Below are positions 42,673 through 51,396 of a DNA stretch of 64,000 nt, piece after piece (the first letter of the stretch is position 1; the number at the start of each line of letters is the position of its first letter). Under the pieces are notes generated by a model. The model worked only from the letters and a program-made list of their open reading frames with translations. It had not been told where the DNA came from and ran no database searches. The stretch lies in contig DXLP01000007.1 of the NCBI GenBank assembly GCA_019414645.1, forward strand, positions 7,730-71,729, read 5' to 3'. The position numbers and the translations under genes are program-made. This stretch comes from Collinsella sp. (GTDB lineage: Bacteria > Actinomycetota > Coriobacteriia > Coriobacteriales > Coriobacteriaceae).

Positions 42673-42701
42673 CCCGGCATTCGTCTTGGTAAGCAGTTCA
42701 T
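42648..42701 (-). CDS. Cysteine-containing leader peptide upstream of metY
   Basis: A 17-codon frame encoding MNCLPRRMPGSCLRPSA starts 9 bases after AAGGAGG and ends 62 bp before metY. It has two Cys and two Met codons. Its 3' half folds into a strong hairpin. Cys-rich upstream frames controlling sulfur genes by attenuation are known in Mycobacterium, and this arrangement resembles them. Translation is not proven. Confidence 0.5.
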   Translation of the reverse strand: MNCLPRRMPGSCLRPSA

Positions 42702-42860
42702 ATGCGGTCCTCCTTTTGACATCCCGGTTCCGTGGTCGGCTTAATTACCTACCGCCTTTGTGTGTTTTGAATAGTACGAGCATTGTTTCGCTCGGTCAAT
42801 CACTTAAAAGCGCTAACCTGTTATCGGTTTTTTAGATAGCTATCGAAAGGACGGGCACCG

Positions 42861-43763
42861 ATGACACTCCAGCAGCTTCGTTTTCTTATCGCCGTGGCAG
42901 AGTCCGGCTCAATCAACGCCGCAGCTCAGCGCCTCTATACCGCTCAGTCCAACATCTCAAACGCCGTCAAAAGCCTAGAACAAGAGCTCCATCTGGAGAT
43001 CTTTACGCGCTCCAGCCGCGGCGTCACGCTCACCAACGACGGCACCGAGCTTTTGGGCTATGCGCGCCAGGTCGTAGAGCAGGCCGACATGCTCGAGGCA
43101 CGCTACGAGGACGGTGGCACCCCGCAAGCCCGCCTCGCCATTTCCGCCCAGCACTACGCCTTTTCGGTCGAGGCCTTTGTCAACGTAGTCGAGCGCTGCC
43201 GCGACAGCAAGTTCGAGTTCATCATGCGCGAGACCACCACATCGCAGATCATCGATGACGTCCGTGCGTTTCGCAGCGACATCGGCATCCTCTATCTGGA
43301 CGACTTTAACGCCCGCGTTCTGCAGAAGGCCTTCGCCGATGCCCGCGCAAGCTTCCATCCCCTCTTCGACGCGACGGTCCACGTCTTCGTTAGCGAGCGC
43401 CACCCGCTCGCACGCCGCCCGCAGCTGTCCCTTGCCGACCTCACGCCCTATACGCGCTACAGCTTTGAGCAAGGCACCTCGAGCTCCTTCTATTACGCCG
43501 AGGAACCTTTTAGCTATATCCCTTGCGACCGCAACATACGAATCTCGGACCGCGGAACACTTACTAACTTACTTATCACGTCGAACGGTTACACCCTGTC
43601 GACCGGTGTCCTCTCCAATGAAATGCAATGGGGTATGGCATCGATCCCGTTAGCAGACGCCCCAACGATGCACGTAGGCTATATCATGCACGACGAGCGC
43701 AAGCCCTCTCCCCTCTTGCAGCAATACCTCGACGAGCTCAACCGCATCATCCGTGCCAACTAA
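42861..43763 (+). CDS. LysR-family transcriptional regulator
   Basis: The 300-residue protein begins MTLQQLRFLIAVAESGSINA with the winged-helix HTH (AAAQRLYTAQSNISNAVKSLEQ) and has a periplasmic-binding-protein-like effector domain (residues about 90-300). It is divergent from metY with the leader region between, so control of sulfur assimilation (in the style of CysB, CysR or MetR) is likely. A palindrome GATAGCTATC (42835-42844) lies in the promoter, and it may respond to a sulfur metabolite such as O-acetylserine. Confidence 0.9.
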   Translation: MTLQQLRFLIAVAESGSINAAAQRLYTAQSNISNAVKSLEQELHLEIFTRSSRGVTLTNDGTELLGYARQVVEQADMLEARYEDGGTPQARLAISAQHYAFSVEAFVNVVERCRDSKFEFIMRETTTSQIIDDVRAFRSDIGILYLDDFNARVLQKAFADARASFHPLFDATVHVFVSERHPLARRPQLSLADLTPYTRYSFEQGTSSSFYYAEEPFSYIPCDRNIRISDRGTLTNLLITSNGYTLSTGVLSNEMQWGMASIPLADAPTMHVGYIMHDERKPSPLLQQYLDELNRIIRAN

Positions 43764-43862
43764 CTGTCGGAAGACGGGGTAGAAATCGTAGATTGCTAGC
43801 CCCCGGCGGGCATGGCGCTACAATGGTCACTCACACGAAACGTACCCAACGAAAGGAAGCCC

Positions 43863-44348
43863 GTGAAGGTCATCATCTATACCGACGGCTCGGCCCGATC
43901 AAATCCGGGACGCGGCGGCTACGGCGCCGTGCTCAAATACACCAACCCCGCCGGCAAGACCTTCACCTCCGAGCTTTCGCGCGGCTACGCCAAGACCACC
44001 AACAACCGCATGGAGCTCATGGCGGTCATCGTGGCGCTCGAGGCACTTAACCGCCCCTGCGAGGTCGAGGTCCATTCCGATTCGCAGTACGTCGTCAACG
44101 CTTTCAACAAGCACTGGATTGACGGCTGGAAAAAGCGCGGATGGAAAACCGCCAACAAGCAGCCCGTCAAGAACCGCGACCTGTGGGAGCGCCTACTCGC
44201 CGCCAAAAGCAAGCACAAGGTTGAGTTCATCTGGGTTAAGGGTCACGCCGGCCATGAGCTCAACGAGCGCTGCGATGAGCTCGCCACCACGGCGGCCGAC
44301 GGCAGCAACCTCGATATCGATACCGGCTTTAACGAGAGCGACCTGTAA
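43863..44348 (+). CDS. rnhA: Ribonuclease HI
   Basis: The GTG at 43863 has AAAGGAAG upstream; the longer ATG frame has no site. The 161-residue protein shows [19 protein letters not shown], the catalytic Glu in [13 protein letters not shown], Asp in [13 protein letters not shown] and the C-terminal [18 protein letters not shown]. These are the four acidic residues of RNase HI, which degrades RNA in RNA:DNA hybrids. A basic protrusion ([20 protein letters not shown]) is present, as in E. coli RNase HI. Confidence 0.95.
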   Translation: MKVIIYTDGSARSNPGRGGYGAVLKYTNPAGKTFTSELSRGYAKTTNNRMELMAVIVALEALNRPCEVEVHSDSQYVVNAFNKHWIDGWKKRGWKTANKQPVKNRDLWERLLAAKSKHKVEFIWVKGHAGHELNERCDELATTAADGSNLDIDTGFNESDL

Positions 44349-44423
44349 CGGCGTTTTCGCACGCTATTTCCTGCCCCCTCGCGCTACACTCATCCTGTAA
44401 ACCGAACGGCACGAGGGGGATAC

Positions 44424-45530
44424 ATGCTGCGTATAGCGACCATCGGTACATCTATGATTACCGACGACTTTATCCAGGTCGTCAACGCCAACGACCAAGC
44501 CGCGTTTGTGGGCACGCTCTCGCGCGATGCCGAGCGCGGCGCCGCCTTTACCGCCGAACACGGCGGCGAGCGTAACTTCACCGCACTTGACGAGCTTGCG
44601 TCCGCCGACGACGTCGACGCCGTCTACATCGGCAGCCCCAATGCGCTTCACTACGAGCAGGCCCTTGCCTGCATCGCCGGTGGCAAGCATGTCATCGTCG
44701 AGAAGCCCTTCTGCGCCACCGAAGCGCAGGCGCTGGAAGTCTTCCGCGCTGCCGAGGCAGCAGGTGTCGTGGCCCTCGAGGCTATGCGTCCCCTCCACGA
44801 TCCCGCCTTCCACGCCATCGAGGACGTCCTGGGCGAGATTGCCCCCATCCGCCGCGCCTCATTGCGCTTTGGCAAGTATTCCTCGCGCTACAACGAGATT
44901 CTCGCGGGACGTGCCACCAATATCTTCGACTGCAATATGGCATCGGGTTCCCTCATGGACATTGGCGTCTACACCGTCGAGCCCATGGTCGAGATCTTCG
45001 GCATGCCCTCCGGTCTCACCAGCATGACCACGCTGCTCGACCCCTCAACGCAAGAGCTCACCCATGGCCCCATCGACGGCTGCGGCTCCATTCTCGCCAG
45101 TTATGGCGGAGGGCGTATCTCCGTCGAGCTCGCGCACTCCAAAATTACGAATGACCTGCTGCCCTCGCAGATCGAAGGCGAGCGTGGCACTATCCAGATC
45201 GACCATCTGTCCACGCCCCGCAACGTCCGCATCGACTATCGCGGCGACGTCGTACGCGGCTCGGCGACCGAGGCACCGCGCGAACAGGGAGACAACGGCC
45301 GCGTGCTCGACCTGCCCAAATCGAGCAACACTATGGAATACGAACTCACAGACTTTATCACCGCCATCGGCGGCATCGATAACGTTAAGGAAGAGATTTG
45401 GGAGACCCCGGCGGGACGCCACGAGCTTGGCCACTACCGCGATGTCACGCTCGTCTCACTGCGCATCATGGATGCCGTGCGCCAGCAGGCCGGCATTACT
45501 TTCCCGGCCGACGCAGGCAAGCAGGCATAG
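44424..45530 (+). CDS. Gfo/Idh/MocA-family oxidoreductase
   Basis: The 368-residue protein has a Rossmann N-terminus (LRIATIGTSMITDDFIQVVN), the motif HVIVEKPFCATEAQALE (EKP) and EAMRPLHDPAF, which resembles the dimeric dihydrodiol dehydrogenase/D-xylose dehydrogenase branch. The C-terminal domain has the IFDCNMASGSLMDIGVYTVE pattern. It oxidises or reduces a sugar-type substrate with NAD(P). The acylphosphatase gene starts 2 bp downstream, so they are co-transcribed. Confidence 0.88.
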   Translation: MLRIATIGTSMITDDFIQVVNANDQAAFVGTLSRDAERGAAFTAEHGGERNFTALDELASADDVDAVYIGSPNALHYEQALACIAGGKHVIVEKPFCATEAQALEVFRAAEAAGVVALEAMRPLHDPAFHAIEDVLGEIAPIRRASLRFGKYSSRYNEILAGRATNIFDCNMASGSLMDIGVYTVEPMVEIFGMPSGLTSMTTLLDPSTQELTHGPIDGCGSILASYGGGRISVELAHSKITNDLLPSQIEGERGTIQIDHLSTPRNVRIDYRGDVVRGSATEAPREQGDNGRVLDLPKSSNTMEYELTDFITAIGGIDNVKEEIWETPAGRHELGHYRDVTLVSLRIMDAVRQQAGITFPADAGKQA

Positions 45531-45532
45531 CG

Positions 45533-45943
45533 ATGGGCCTCTTCGATACGTTCTTCTCCAGCGTCACCGGCGGCAGTCGAGAGCCTCAAAAACCATCAAA
45601 CGTCGAGCTCGAGCTGCGCCGCAGGCTTACCGTACTCGCAAGCGACGAGGCCACTCAAGACACTCCCCTGCGCTATTTCCTGCACTGGACGGGGCAAGTC
45701 CAAGGCGTTGGTTTTCGCTTTACCAACACCAACCTCGCGCAGGCACGCTCCCTCACCGGCTGGGTGCGTAACATGGAAGACGGCTCAGTCGAGATGGAGA
45801 TACAGGGAGCTCCGGCAAACATCCTATCTCATCTCGAGGCGCTTCATGCCTCCTACGAGTGCATGGGAACGCGTTTTCGCCTCGTAGACGCCCAGGCCCG
45901 AGCCCCACTTGCCAATGAAGACGGTTTCAGTCCTCATTATTAG
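45533..45943 (+). CDS. Acylphosphatase with N-terminal extension
   Basis: Residues about 47-130 contain the acylphosphatase core: YFLHWTGQVQGVGFRFTNTN with the GQVQGVGFR phosphate loop, LTGWVRNMEDGSVEMEIQG with the catalytic Asn. It hydrolyses acyl phosphates. The family is normally about 90 residues; here about 45 residues without known domain precede it. It is coupled to the oxidoreductase gene upstream. Confidence 0.88.
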   Translation: MGLFDTFFSSVTGGSREPQKPSNVELELRRRLTVLASDEATQDTPLRYFLHWTGQVQGVGFRFTNTNLAQARSLTGWVRNMEDGSVEMEIQGAPANILSHLEALHASYECMGTRFRLVDAQARAPLANEDGFSPHY

Positions 45944-45956
45944 TATTGTGTGCTAA
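45940..45956 (+). promoter_or_regulatory. PerR/Fur-type operator candidate
   Basis: An inverted repeat TTAG-N9-CTAA lies about 49 bp before the Fur-family gene, on an A+T-rich background typical of PerR boxes. Autoregulation is plausible; binding is inference. Confidence 0.4.
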
Positions 45957-46004
45957 ATACGGTATCATTTACCTACGACCGTTAATAGAAAAGAGGCGAG
46001 GCGC

Positions 46005-46385
46005 ATGGCGGTGCAAAGAAGGAATACCAGGCAGCGAAAGCTGGTTCTTGACGCCGTGCGCCAAAGTTATAACCATCCCACCGCCGACGAAATCTACAAC
46101 GCCGTGCGCGAACAGGATGACAAGATCAGCCGCGGCACGGTCTACCGCAACCTCAATCTCTTGGCAGATGCCGGAGAAATCCTCTCGATCAAGACGCCGG
46201 GCGGGAGTCGCTTTGATCGCACCATCGAGCCGCACGCACATATCATCTGCACCTCGTGCAGCCGCGTCATCGACGTGCCGCTCCCCTTCGATGCCCAGCT
46301 CGACGCCGAGGCGTCCAAGCAAATCGGTTGGCACGTCACGTCGCACTACACCATCTTCGAGGGTCTCTGCCCCGACTGCCGGTAG
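46005..46385 (+). CDS. Fur-family metalloregulator, PerR-like
   Basis: The 126-residue protein has an N-terminal winged helix (RRNTRQRKLVLDAVRQSYNH, then ISRGTVYRNLNLLADAGEIL) and a C-terminal dimerisation domain. The structural Zn site is formed by two CxxC pairs, HIICTSCSRVIDV and GLCPDC. The residues HAH (in EPHAHI) and Asp/His in the regulatory site resemble PerR rather than Fur. It would repress peroxide or iron genes. It converges with the HAD gene 15 bp away. Confidence 0.85.
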   Translation: MAVQRRNTRQRKLVLDAVRQSYNHPTADEIYNAVREQDDKISRGTVYRNLNLLADAGEILSIKTPGGSRFDRTIEPHAHIICTSCSRVIDVPLPFDAQLDAEASKQIGWHVTSHYTIFEGLCPDCR

Positions 46386-46400
46386 ATGTTTGGGGCATGC

Positions 46401-47198
46401 CTACTCGGCAAGTAGACGACGCAGTTCTTCTTCGACCGTGCGCACGTAGCGGACGCGGTCGTTGATGCCACGCATAGAGGGGTTGCAGCTCTCCATCAGA
46501 TAGGGATGGCCCACGACGTTGAGCATGTCGCGGTCGTTTTCGTTATCGCCAAACGCCATCATCTCATCGGGCGAAATACCCAGGGCACGACCGTAGTCGG
46601 CAAGCGCGGAGCCCTTGCCCGAACCGAAACCGATAAAGTCCGTCCATTCGGTTCCCGACGTCATCACGTCAACACGGTCGCTAAAGAGGCGCTCGAAATA
46701 CTCCAGGGCCGCCGGCTGATCCACCTCGGGCGTCTGGAAGGCGATCTTAATGACGTCCTCGTCGATGTCCTCGGGGCGGTCGACCACCGCCACATCGCAG
46801 TGGACCTCATAGCGCAAATGGTCGACGAACGCATCGTTGCCGCTCATGGTGTAGAGGTGTCCCTCACACGAAAGGGTCACGTCGGCATGGGGATACGCAA
46901 CCACGGCATTCGCGATATCCATAGCAAGACTACGCTCCATGGAGCGCTTGACAACGGCACGCCCCTCGCTCATCACCAGGGCTCCGTTCTCGCATACATA
47001 GGCGAGCTCATCGGCCACCGGGGTAAACAGATAGCGCAAGCTCGCATATTGACGACCGCTCGCCGGCATAAACACGATACCGCGACGATGCAGTTCATCG
47101 ATGAGCTCAAAGGCCTCGGAACGCGGCTCGCGCTCCCCCCGATGCAGCAACGTGCCGTCCAAATCGCATGCAATCAGCTTGATTCCCTCAAGACCCAT
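46401..47198 (-). CDS. Cof-type HAD phosphatase
   Basis: The ATG at 47198 follows GGGGGG. The 265-residue protein has IKLIACDLDGTLLHRGEREP (motif I), VFMPASGRQYASL (motif II) and MMAFGDNENDRDMLNVVG (motif III/IV). It belongs to the YidA/Cof subfamily of HAD sugar or cofactor phosphatases. A strong stem (47228-47272) lies between it and the UreE-like gene upstream. It converges on the PerR-like gene. Confidence 0.9.
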   Translation of the reverse strand: MGLEGIKLIACDLDGTLLHRGEREPRSEAFELIDELHRRGIVFMPASGRQYASLRYLFTPVADELAYVCENGALVMSEGRAVVKRSMERSLAMDIANAVVAYPHADVTLSCEGHLYTMSGNDAFVDHLRYEVHCDVAVVDRPEDIDEDVIKIAFQTPEVDQPAALEYFERLFSDRVDVMTSGTEWTDFIGFGSGKGSALADYGRALGISPDEMMAFGDNENDRDMLNVVGHPYLMESCNPSMRGINDRVRYVRTVEEELRRLLAE

Positions 47199-47227
47199 AT
47201 GCTTTCCCCCCAAAGCACCTCATCAAC

Positions 47228-47272
47228 AGTAAGACGGACTTTGAATAGCTGCCTCTCAAAGTCCGTCTTACT
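47228..47272. terminator. Strong perfect stem-loop without T run
   Basis: A perfect 17-bp stem (AGTAAGACGGACTTTGA and its complement at 47256-47272) with an 11-base loop lies between the UreE-like and Cof-type genes. No T tract follows on either strand, so it may be a transcript-stabilising or processing element. Confidence 0.6.
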
Positions 47273-47282
47273 CATACGCACG

Positions 47283-47861
47283 TTAACCGCGCGCCTTTTT
47301 TACAATCGTAAAGTCGGGAGCCATACTCACAACGGCATCCGCCGCACTCGACGCAAAGCGCCGGTCCGCATCGAGTTCACGGGTAACCACCGAGAGCCAA
47401 ACGCCCTCGACGCCCCGGAGCATGCGGCCCAAAACAGGCTGCACCGGCGTATACATGCGCACGGTATACTCGTCCGAATCGCCTCGGAAAAGCGGCGCGT
47501 GCATATTGCCGATCTCCCAGCACGCATGCGCGAGCGCAATCGGGTCCATGCGGTCGACTTCGACCAAATAAACCTCGGCACTGCGCAGGCGCACGACAAC
47601 CGCCACGGGCACCATGCCCGAACGGTCGATGGCGAGCACATCGCCATCGGCAAGGCGATCGCCATCGGCAGCGCCCAGCCGAATATCGACCGTACGCCCC
47701 AGCTCCGTCACGCCCACAAATGTGCGGGCATCGGCCTGGTCCCAATCGAGTAGTAGCTCATCGACCTCAAAGACACCGCCCAGCTCCCGGCGAAGCAAAA
47801 GCTCATAGGACGGGTCGTTGAGATTTCCGAGACACGCTGTCGAAACCAGATTCACAGGCAT
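47283..47861 (-). CDS. UreE-like protein (orphan)
   Basis: The 192-residue protein has an N-terminal beta-rich part (TELGRTVDIRLGAADGDRLA) and a C-terminal domain with IALAHACWEIGNMHAPLF. This matches the UreE pattern of alternating helix and GN-x-H, where the His binds nickel. The C-terminal His-rich tail of many UreE proteins is absent. No urease genes are in the window. It is 3 bp after the FKBP gene, so it might serve a different nickel enzyme or a general role. Confidence 0.7.
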   Translation of the reverse strand: MPVNLVSTACLGNLNDPSYELLLRRELGGVFEVDELLLDWDQADARTFVGVTELGRTVDIRLGAADGDRLADGDVLAIDRSGMVPVAVVVRLRSAEVYLVEVDRMDPIALAHACWEIGNMHAPLFRGDSDEYTVRMYTPVQPVLGRMLRGVEGVWLSVVTRELDADRRFASSAADAVVSMAPDFTIVKKARG

Positions 47862-47864
47862 AGC

Positions 47865-48293
47865 CTAGTCCTCGACCTCGACGAGCTCGATATCAAAGTT
47901 GAGGTCCTTGCCGGCAAGCTCGTGGTTGGCATCGAGCGTCACGGCCTCGGGCGTTACGTCGATGACGACGGCGGGGACGGGCATGCCGCTCGGCGTGGAC
48001 AGGAAGAGCTTCATGCCCTTCTCGATCTGCTCGATGTTGGGAACCTGCTCGGCCGGGAAGGTAATAACCATCTCGGGATTGTGCTCGCCGTAGGCATCGG
48101 CAGCAGGAATGTGCACGGTCTTCTTCTCGCCCACCTGCATGTCGACAACAGCGGCGTCGAAGCCCTTGATCATCTGACCGGCGCCGCAGGTGAACTCCAG
48201 CGGCTCGCCGCGATCGTAGGAGCTATCGAACTGCGTGCCGTCATCGAGCGTGCCGCGATAATGGGTCTTGACCTTCTTGCCCTGGTTGGACAT
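47865..48293 (-). CDS. FKBP-type peptidyl-prolyl isomerase (SlyD-like)
   Basis: The ATG at 48293 follows GGAGG. The 142-residue protein has KVKTHYRGTLDDGTQFDSSY, EFTCGAGQMIKGFDAAVVDMQ and AADAYGEHNPEMVITF, the SlyD-type FKBP core with an inserted flap domain (residues about 75-125). The His-rich tail of E. coli SlyD is missing. It speeds proline isomerisation and chaperones metalloproteins. The UreE-like gene follows by 3 bp, which fits the known SlyD link to nickel insertion. Confidence 0.92.
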   Translation of the reverse strand: MSNQGKKVKTHYRGTLDDGTQFDSSYDRGEPLEFTCGAGQMIKGFDAAVVDMQVGEKKTVHIPAADAYGEHNPEMVITFPAEQVPNIEQIEKGMKLFLSTPSGMPVPAVVIDVTPEAVTLDANHELAGKDLNFDIELVEVED

Positions 48294-48413
48294 GGTAACC
48301 TCCGTGATAAGGGCGGCGCACAACGCGGGCCGCCGTGAACATATGGCGCTAACTATACCCTAGTCATACAATTCAATGACAGTTTGCAAAGAAACGCTGC
48401 AACCGGAGGAACC

Positions 48414-49427
48414 ATGGCATATCCCGTATTTGACCTACACTGCGACACTGCCGACCGAATCGGCTGGGCCACGCTCGATCTCGACCTGCGCTTTACCGCC
48501 GGCACCGACGGTTATTTCCCCGGCGACGAAACGCATCCGCAAGATTTCGACCTCATCGAGGGTAACGCCTGTGCCATCTCGCTCGCAAAGATCGGCAACA
48601 CGCCGTGGGCACAGTGCTTCGTCACGTTTGTCCCCGACGAGATTCCCACCGCCCACGCCGCGCGCTTCCAGGCGCAGATCATGGCGCATATGAGCGGCCA
48701 GGCAATGCTCAACCACGACCGTATGGTCAACGTGCGCAGCGCCGCAGACATTCGCCCCGCGCTCAAGGACGGCAAGGTCGCTTGCATCCACACCATCGAA
48801 AACGCCACGTTCTTTGCCGAGGACCCCGCGTTGATCGAGGTGCTCAAGAGCCTGGGCGTGCTTATGTCGTCACTCAGCTGGAACGCGCAGGGACCGCTCG
48901 CGAGCGGCCACGACACCCACGCCGGCCTCACCGCCGCCGGCATCGAGGCGCTTACGCAGATGGAGCACGCCGGCATGGTGCTCGACGTCTCCCACCTCAA
49001 CGATGAGTGCTTTGACGAGGTCGCCGCCCGCGCCACGCGTCCCTTCGTCGCCAGCCACTCCAACTCCCGTGCGGTTTGCGGCGCCAAACGCAACCTTACC
49101 GACGACCAGTTCCGCACCATTCGCGACATGGGTGGCATCGTCGGCCTCAACTACTGCAGCGAGTTCCTTTCCAACGACGCAACCGACAAGACCGCCGCAG
49201 ACGTCACCTTCGACCAGCTGGCGGCGCATATCGAGCACTGGCTCGACCTGGGCGGCGAGGACGTCATCGCGCTCGGCGGCGACTGGGACGGCGCCACGGT
49301 GCCCGCTTTCCTCTCCGATGCCAGCAAGATGCCCGAGTTCCAGAACATGCTTTCCAAGCATTTTGGCAAGACCGTGATGCAAAAGCTCTGCAGCGACAAC
49401 GCGCTTGCCTTCTTCGAGCGTTATTAA
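48414..49427 (+). CDS. Membrane dipeptidase-type peptidase (M19)
   Basis: The ATG at 48414 has GGAGG upstream. The 337-residue protein has the M19 metal motif FDLHCDTADRI, GGEDVIALGGDWDGAT, VLDVSHLNDECFDEVA and RPFVASHSNSRAV. These bind two Zn ions. The family hydrolyses dipeptides, often with D-residues. No signal peptide is present, so it is cytoplasmic. It is divergent from the FKBP gene. Confidence 0.9.
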   Translation: MAYPVFDLHCDTADRIGWATLDLDLRFTAGTDGYFPGDETHPQDFDLIEGNACAISLAKIGNTPWAQCFVTFVPDEIPTAHAARFQAQIMAHMSGQAMLNHDRMVNVRSAADIRPALKDGKVACIHTIENATFFAEDPALIEVLKSLGVLMSSLSWNAQGPLASGHDTHAGLTAAGIEALTQMEHAGMVLDVSHLNDECFDEVAARATRPFVASHSNSRAVCGAKRNLTDDQFRTIRDMGGIVGLNYCSEFLSNDATDKTAADVTFDQLAAHIEHWLDLGGEDVIALGGDWDGATVPAFLSDASKMPEFQNMLSKHFGKTVMQKLCSDNALAFFERY

Positions 49428-49501
49428 TTTCACATCCCTTGAGCGGGCCGGCATGCCGAACGGTCGACATGCCGGCCCGTCCCCGATCTGAAGGACCGCT
49501 T

Positions 49502-50278
49502 TTGACGCAGCAGTTTACGATTTCCGCATCCCGACCGGATGGGACGACCATCCCCGTCGTCGTTACCAAAAAGCGCGTCAAGAACTTCAACCTACGCGTC
49601 ACATCGAGCGGCGAGGTCCACGCCAGCGCACCGATCGGCGCCAGCCGCGAGCGTATCGAAGCGTTTGTGAAGCGCAACAGCGCCTGGATTATCAGCCGAC
49701 TTGCCCAGCGCGAGCAACGTCAGGCGACGGCACGAGAGCCGCTCAGCCCCTCGTCCATCATTGCACTTTGGGGCAAGCCCATCACGGTACAGGATGCACT
49801 CGACCACAACTTTGCATCACCCGCACCGCGACCCAAACAGGCCACCTTCGCAAGTTTTATGGGTACCGATGAATCGGACGAAGGCCCACAGGCCAAGCGG
49901 CACGCAATCCTCGACGGCCTAACGTCCGATGAGCTCCAAGCCCGTATCGACCAGCTCTATGCAACCGAGGTCACCACGGCGCTGTACGATATGGTGCACG
50001 CGTACGAAATCGCAATGGGCGTCACCGTGGCCCGCGTCTCCGTGCGCAGCATGAAAACGCGCTGGGGATCATGCACGCCCAAGACCGGCGCCATTCGCAT
50101 CGCACTCGAACTTGCCGCCTATCCCATCGAATGCCTCGACATGGTTGTCGCCCACGAGCTCGTCCACTTGCTCGAGCCAAGCCACAATCAGCGATTCCAC
50201 GCCCTGCTCGACACGTACTGTCCCAACAATAAAGCTCTGTCGCAGCGGCTCAAGCAGCCACCCATAGAGTCGTATTAG
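49502..50278 (+). CDS. YgjP-like metallopeptidase (M48-related, DUF45)
   Basis: I chose the TTG at 49502 because AAGGA precedes it; the open frame runs back to 49076 inside the dipeptidase gene. The 258-residue protein has a DUF45 core: KTRWGSCTPKTGAIRIALEL, then the metal motif VVAHELVHLLEPSHNQRFHA. Zn peptidases of this family are cytoplasmic and poorly understood. It converges with folB 6 bp away. Confidence 0.85.
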   Translation: MTQQFTISASRPDGTTIPVVVTKKRVKNFNLRVTSSGEVHASAPIGASRERIEAFVKRNSAWIISRLAQREQRQATAREPLSPSSIIALWGKPITVQDALDHNFASPAPRPKQATFASFMGTDESDEGPQAKRHAILDGLTSDELQARIDQLYATEVTTALYDMVHAYEIAMGVTVARVSVRSMKTRWGSCTPKTGAIRIALELAAYPIECLDMVVAHELVHLLEPSHNQRFHALLDTYCPNNKALSQRLKQPPIESY

Positions 50279-50284
50279 AACCGG

Positions 50285-50770
50285 TTAGCGCACGCGCTCG
50301 ATCTCGACGCCGCAGCTTGCCAGGGGCAGGCCAACAGGAGCCCACGGCTTATCGAGCTTTATGCGCACACCAAGCAGCGAGGGATAACGGCGCAGCAGCA
50401 TCTGGGCTGTCCCCTCGGCTGCCGCCTCGATGAGCTTAAACGTATGCTCGCGCAGATAGCCATCGACATCGTGGCACACCGAGCCGTAGTCAATCGAGGC
50501 ATCCAGGTTATCGTGCTCCCCCGCCGCGCGCAGGTCGGCATAGAGCACCAGAGAAACGATGAACTTCTGACCCAGCGCGTTCTCCTCGGGATACACGCCA
50601 TGGTTGGCAAAAACCTCAAGGCCGTCAATGACAATACGATCGGCATGGCGCAGATCATCATAGCTCACGTGAGGCACCGCCGTTGCGGTGGATATTTCGC
50701 CCCTTCCACGGCGGGCGAGCTCAGCACCTTCAGTCTTGGTTGCATTCTCGGGCAGTTTTTTGTTACTCAA
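50285..50770 (-). CDS. folB: Dihydroneopterin aldolase
   Basis: A TTG start with GGAG upstream gives 161 residues. The FolB core begins at about residue 44: DRIVIDGLEVFANHGVYPEENALGQKF-type region with the catalytic Glu/Tyr, then LDASIDYGSVCHDV and VRIKLDKPWAPV. FolB converts dihydroneopterin to hydroxymethyldihydropterin in folate synthesis. About 40 extra N-terminal residues are unusual. With folE and an HD hydrolase it makes a small pterin operon; folK/folP are not in the window. Confidence 0.9.
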   Translation of the reverse strand: MSNKKLPENATKTEGAELARRGRGEISTATAVPHVSYDDLRHADRIVIDGLEVFANHGVYPEENALGQKFIVSLVLYADLRAAGEHDNLDASIDYGSVCHDVDGYLREHTFKLIEAAAEGTAQMLLRRYPSLLGVRIKLDKPWAPVGLPLASCGVEIERVR

Positions 50771-50813
50771 CGCGATCGTCTCCTTCGTTTAGAACCCCAA
50801 CCGCGCAAACTAA

Positions 50814-51395
50814 CTACACGCGAATCGACAGGTTCTTTTTATCATCGCTCCAGTTGCAAGCATTGCGCGCGGGGCATGCAAAGCAGGCGCGCGACGCTTT
50901 GTCGGCTGCATAAAGCAGACGCTCGAGCGGCTGGCTGTTCACGCGCAGCTTTCGATGGCCCAGAATGGCCGTCTTAATAGCTGCGGCATCGGCCGGCTCA
51001 AACGCCACGTCATCGGGCATGCCGCCGAGAATCGCATCAGCGACGCGCTCGCTTGCAACATCATGGGATATACCCGATTCATACTGTTCATCTTTGCCGA
51101 TATCGTGAAGAAGTGCCGTAGCGTAGATGACCTCGCGGTCAAATTCGAGCTGTTCCTCGAGATTCTTAATCCACATAATGCGCGCGACATCAAGCAGATG
51201 GTCAATACCGTGGCGGCAAAAGATGCGCCCCGATTCCAACTGTGCAATATTGCCCAGATGCCGCCGGAACAGCCCGTTGGCACAAATGTAATCAATGCGA
51301 GGCATGGCGCCAAAGGGAGTCAGGCCCGAAGCCATAAAGCCGCGACGCGGCGTCCCCTCATCGGTCTTCGATGTAAAGTCGTTGACGGCCCCCAT
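50814..51395 (-). CDS. HD-domain phosphohydrolase in the folate operon
   Basis: The ATG at 51395 lies 1 bp after the folE stop. The 193-residue protein has the HD signature CRHGIDHLLDVARIMW, ATALLHDIGKDEQYESG and a final Cys-rich end CFACPARNACNW. HD proteins hydrolyse phosphate esters with two metals. Its place between folE and folB suggests the missing dihydroneopterin triphosphate phosphatase step, but general HD members have other roles. Four C-terminal Cys residues may bind metal. Confidence 0.85.
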   Translation of the reverse strand: MGAVNDFTSKTDEGTPRRGFMASGLTPFGAMPRIDYICANGLFRRHLGNIAQLESGRIFCRHGIDHLLDVARIMWIKNLEEQLEFDREVIYATALLHDIGKDEQYESGISHDVASERVADAILGGMPDDVAFEPADAAAIKTAILGHRKLRVNSQPLERLLYAADKASRACFACPARNACNWSDDKKNLSIRV

Positions 51396-51396
51396 G

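Noticed and set aside
46506..47753. 415-codon plus-strand frame
   Set aside because: Antisense to the HAD and UreE-like genes, crossing a perfect stem-loop between them.
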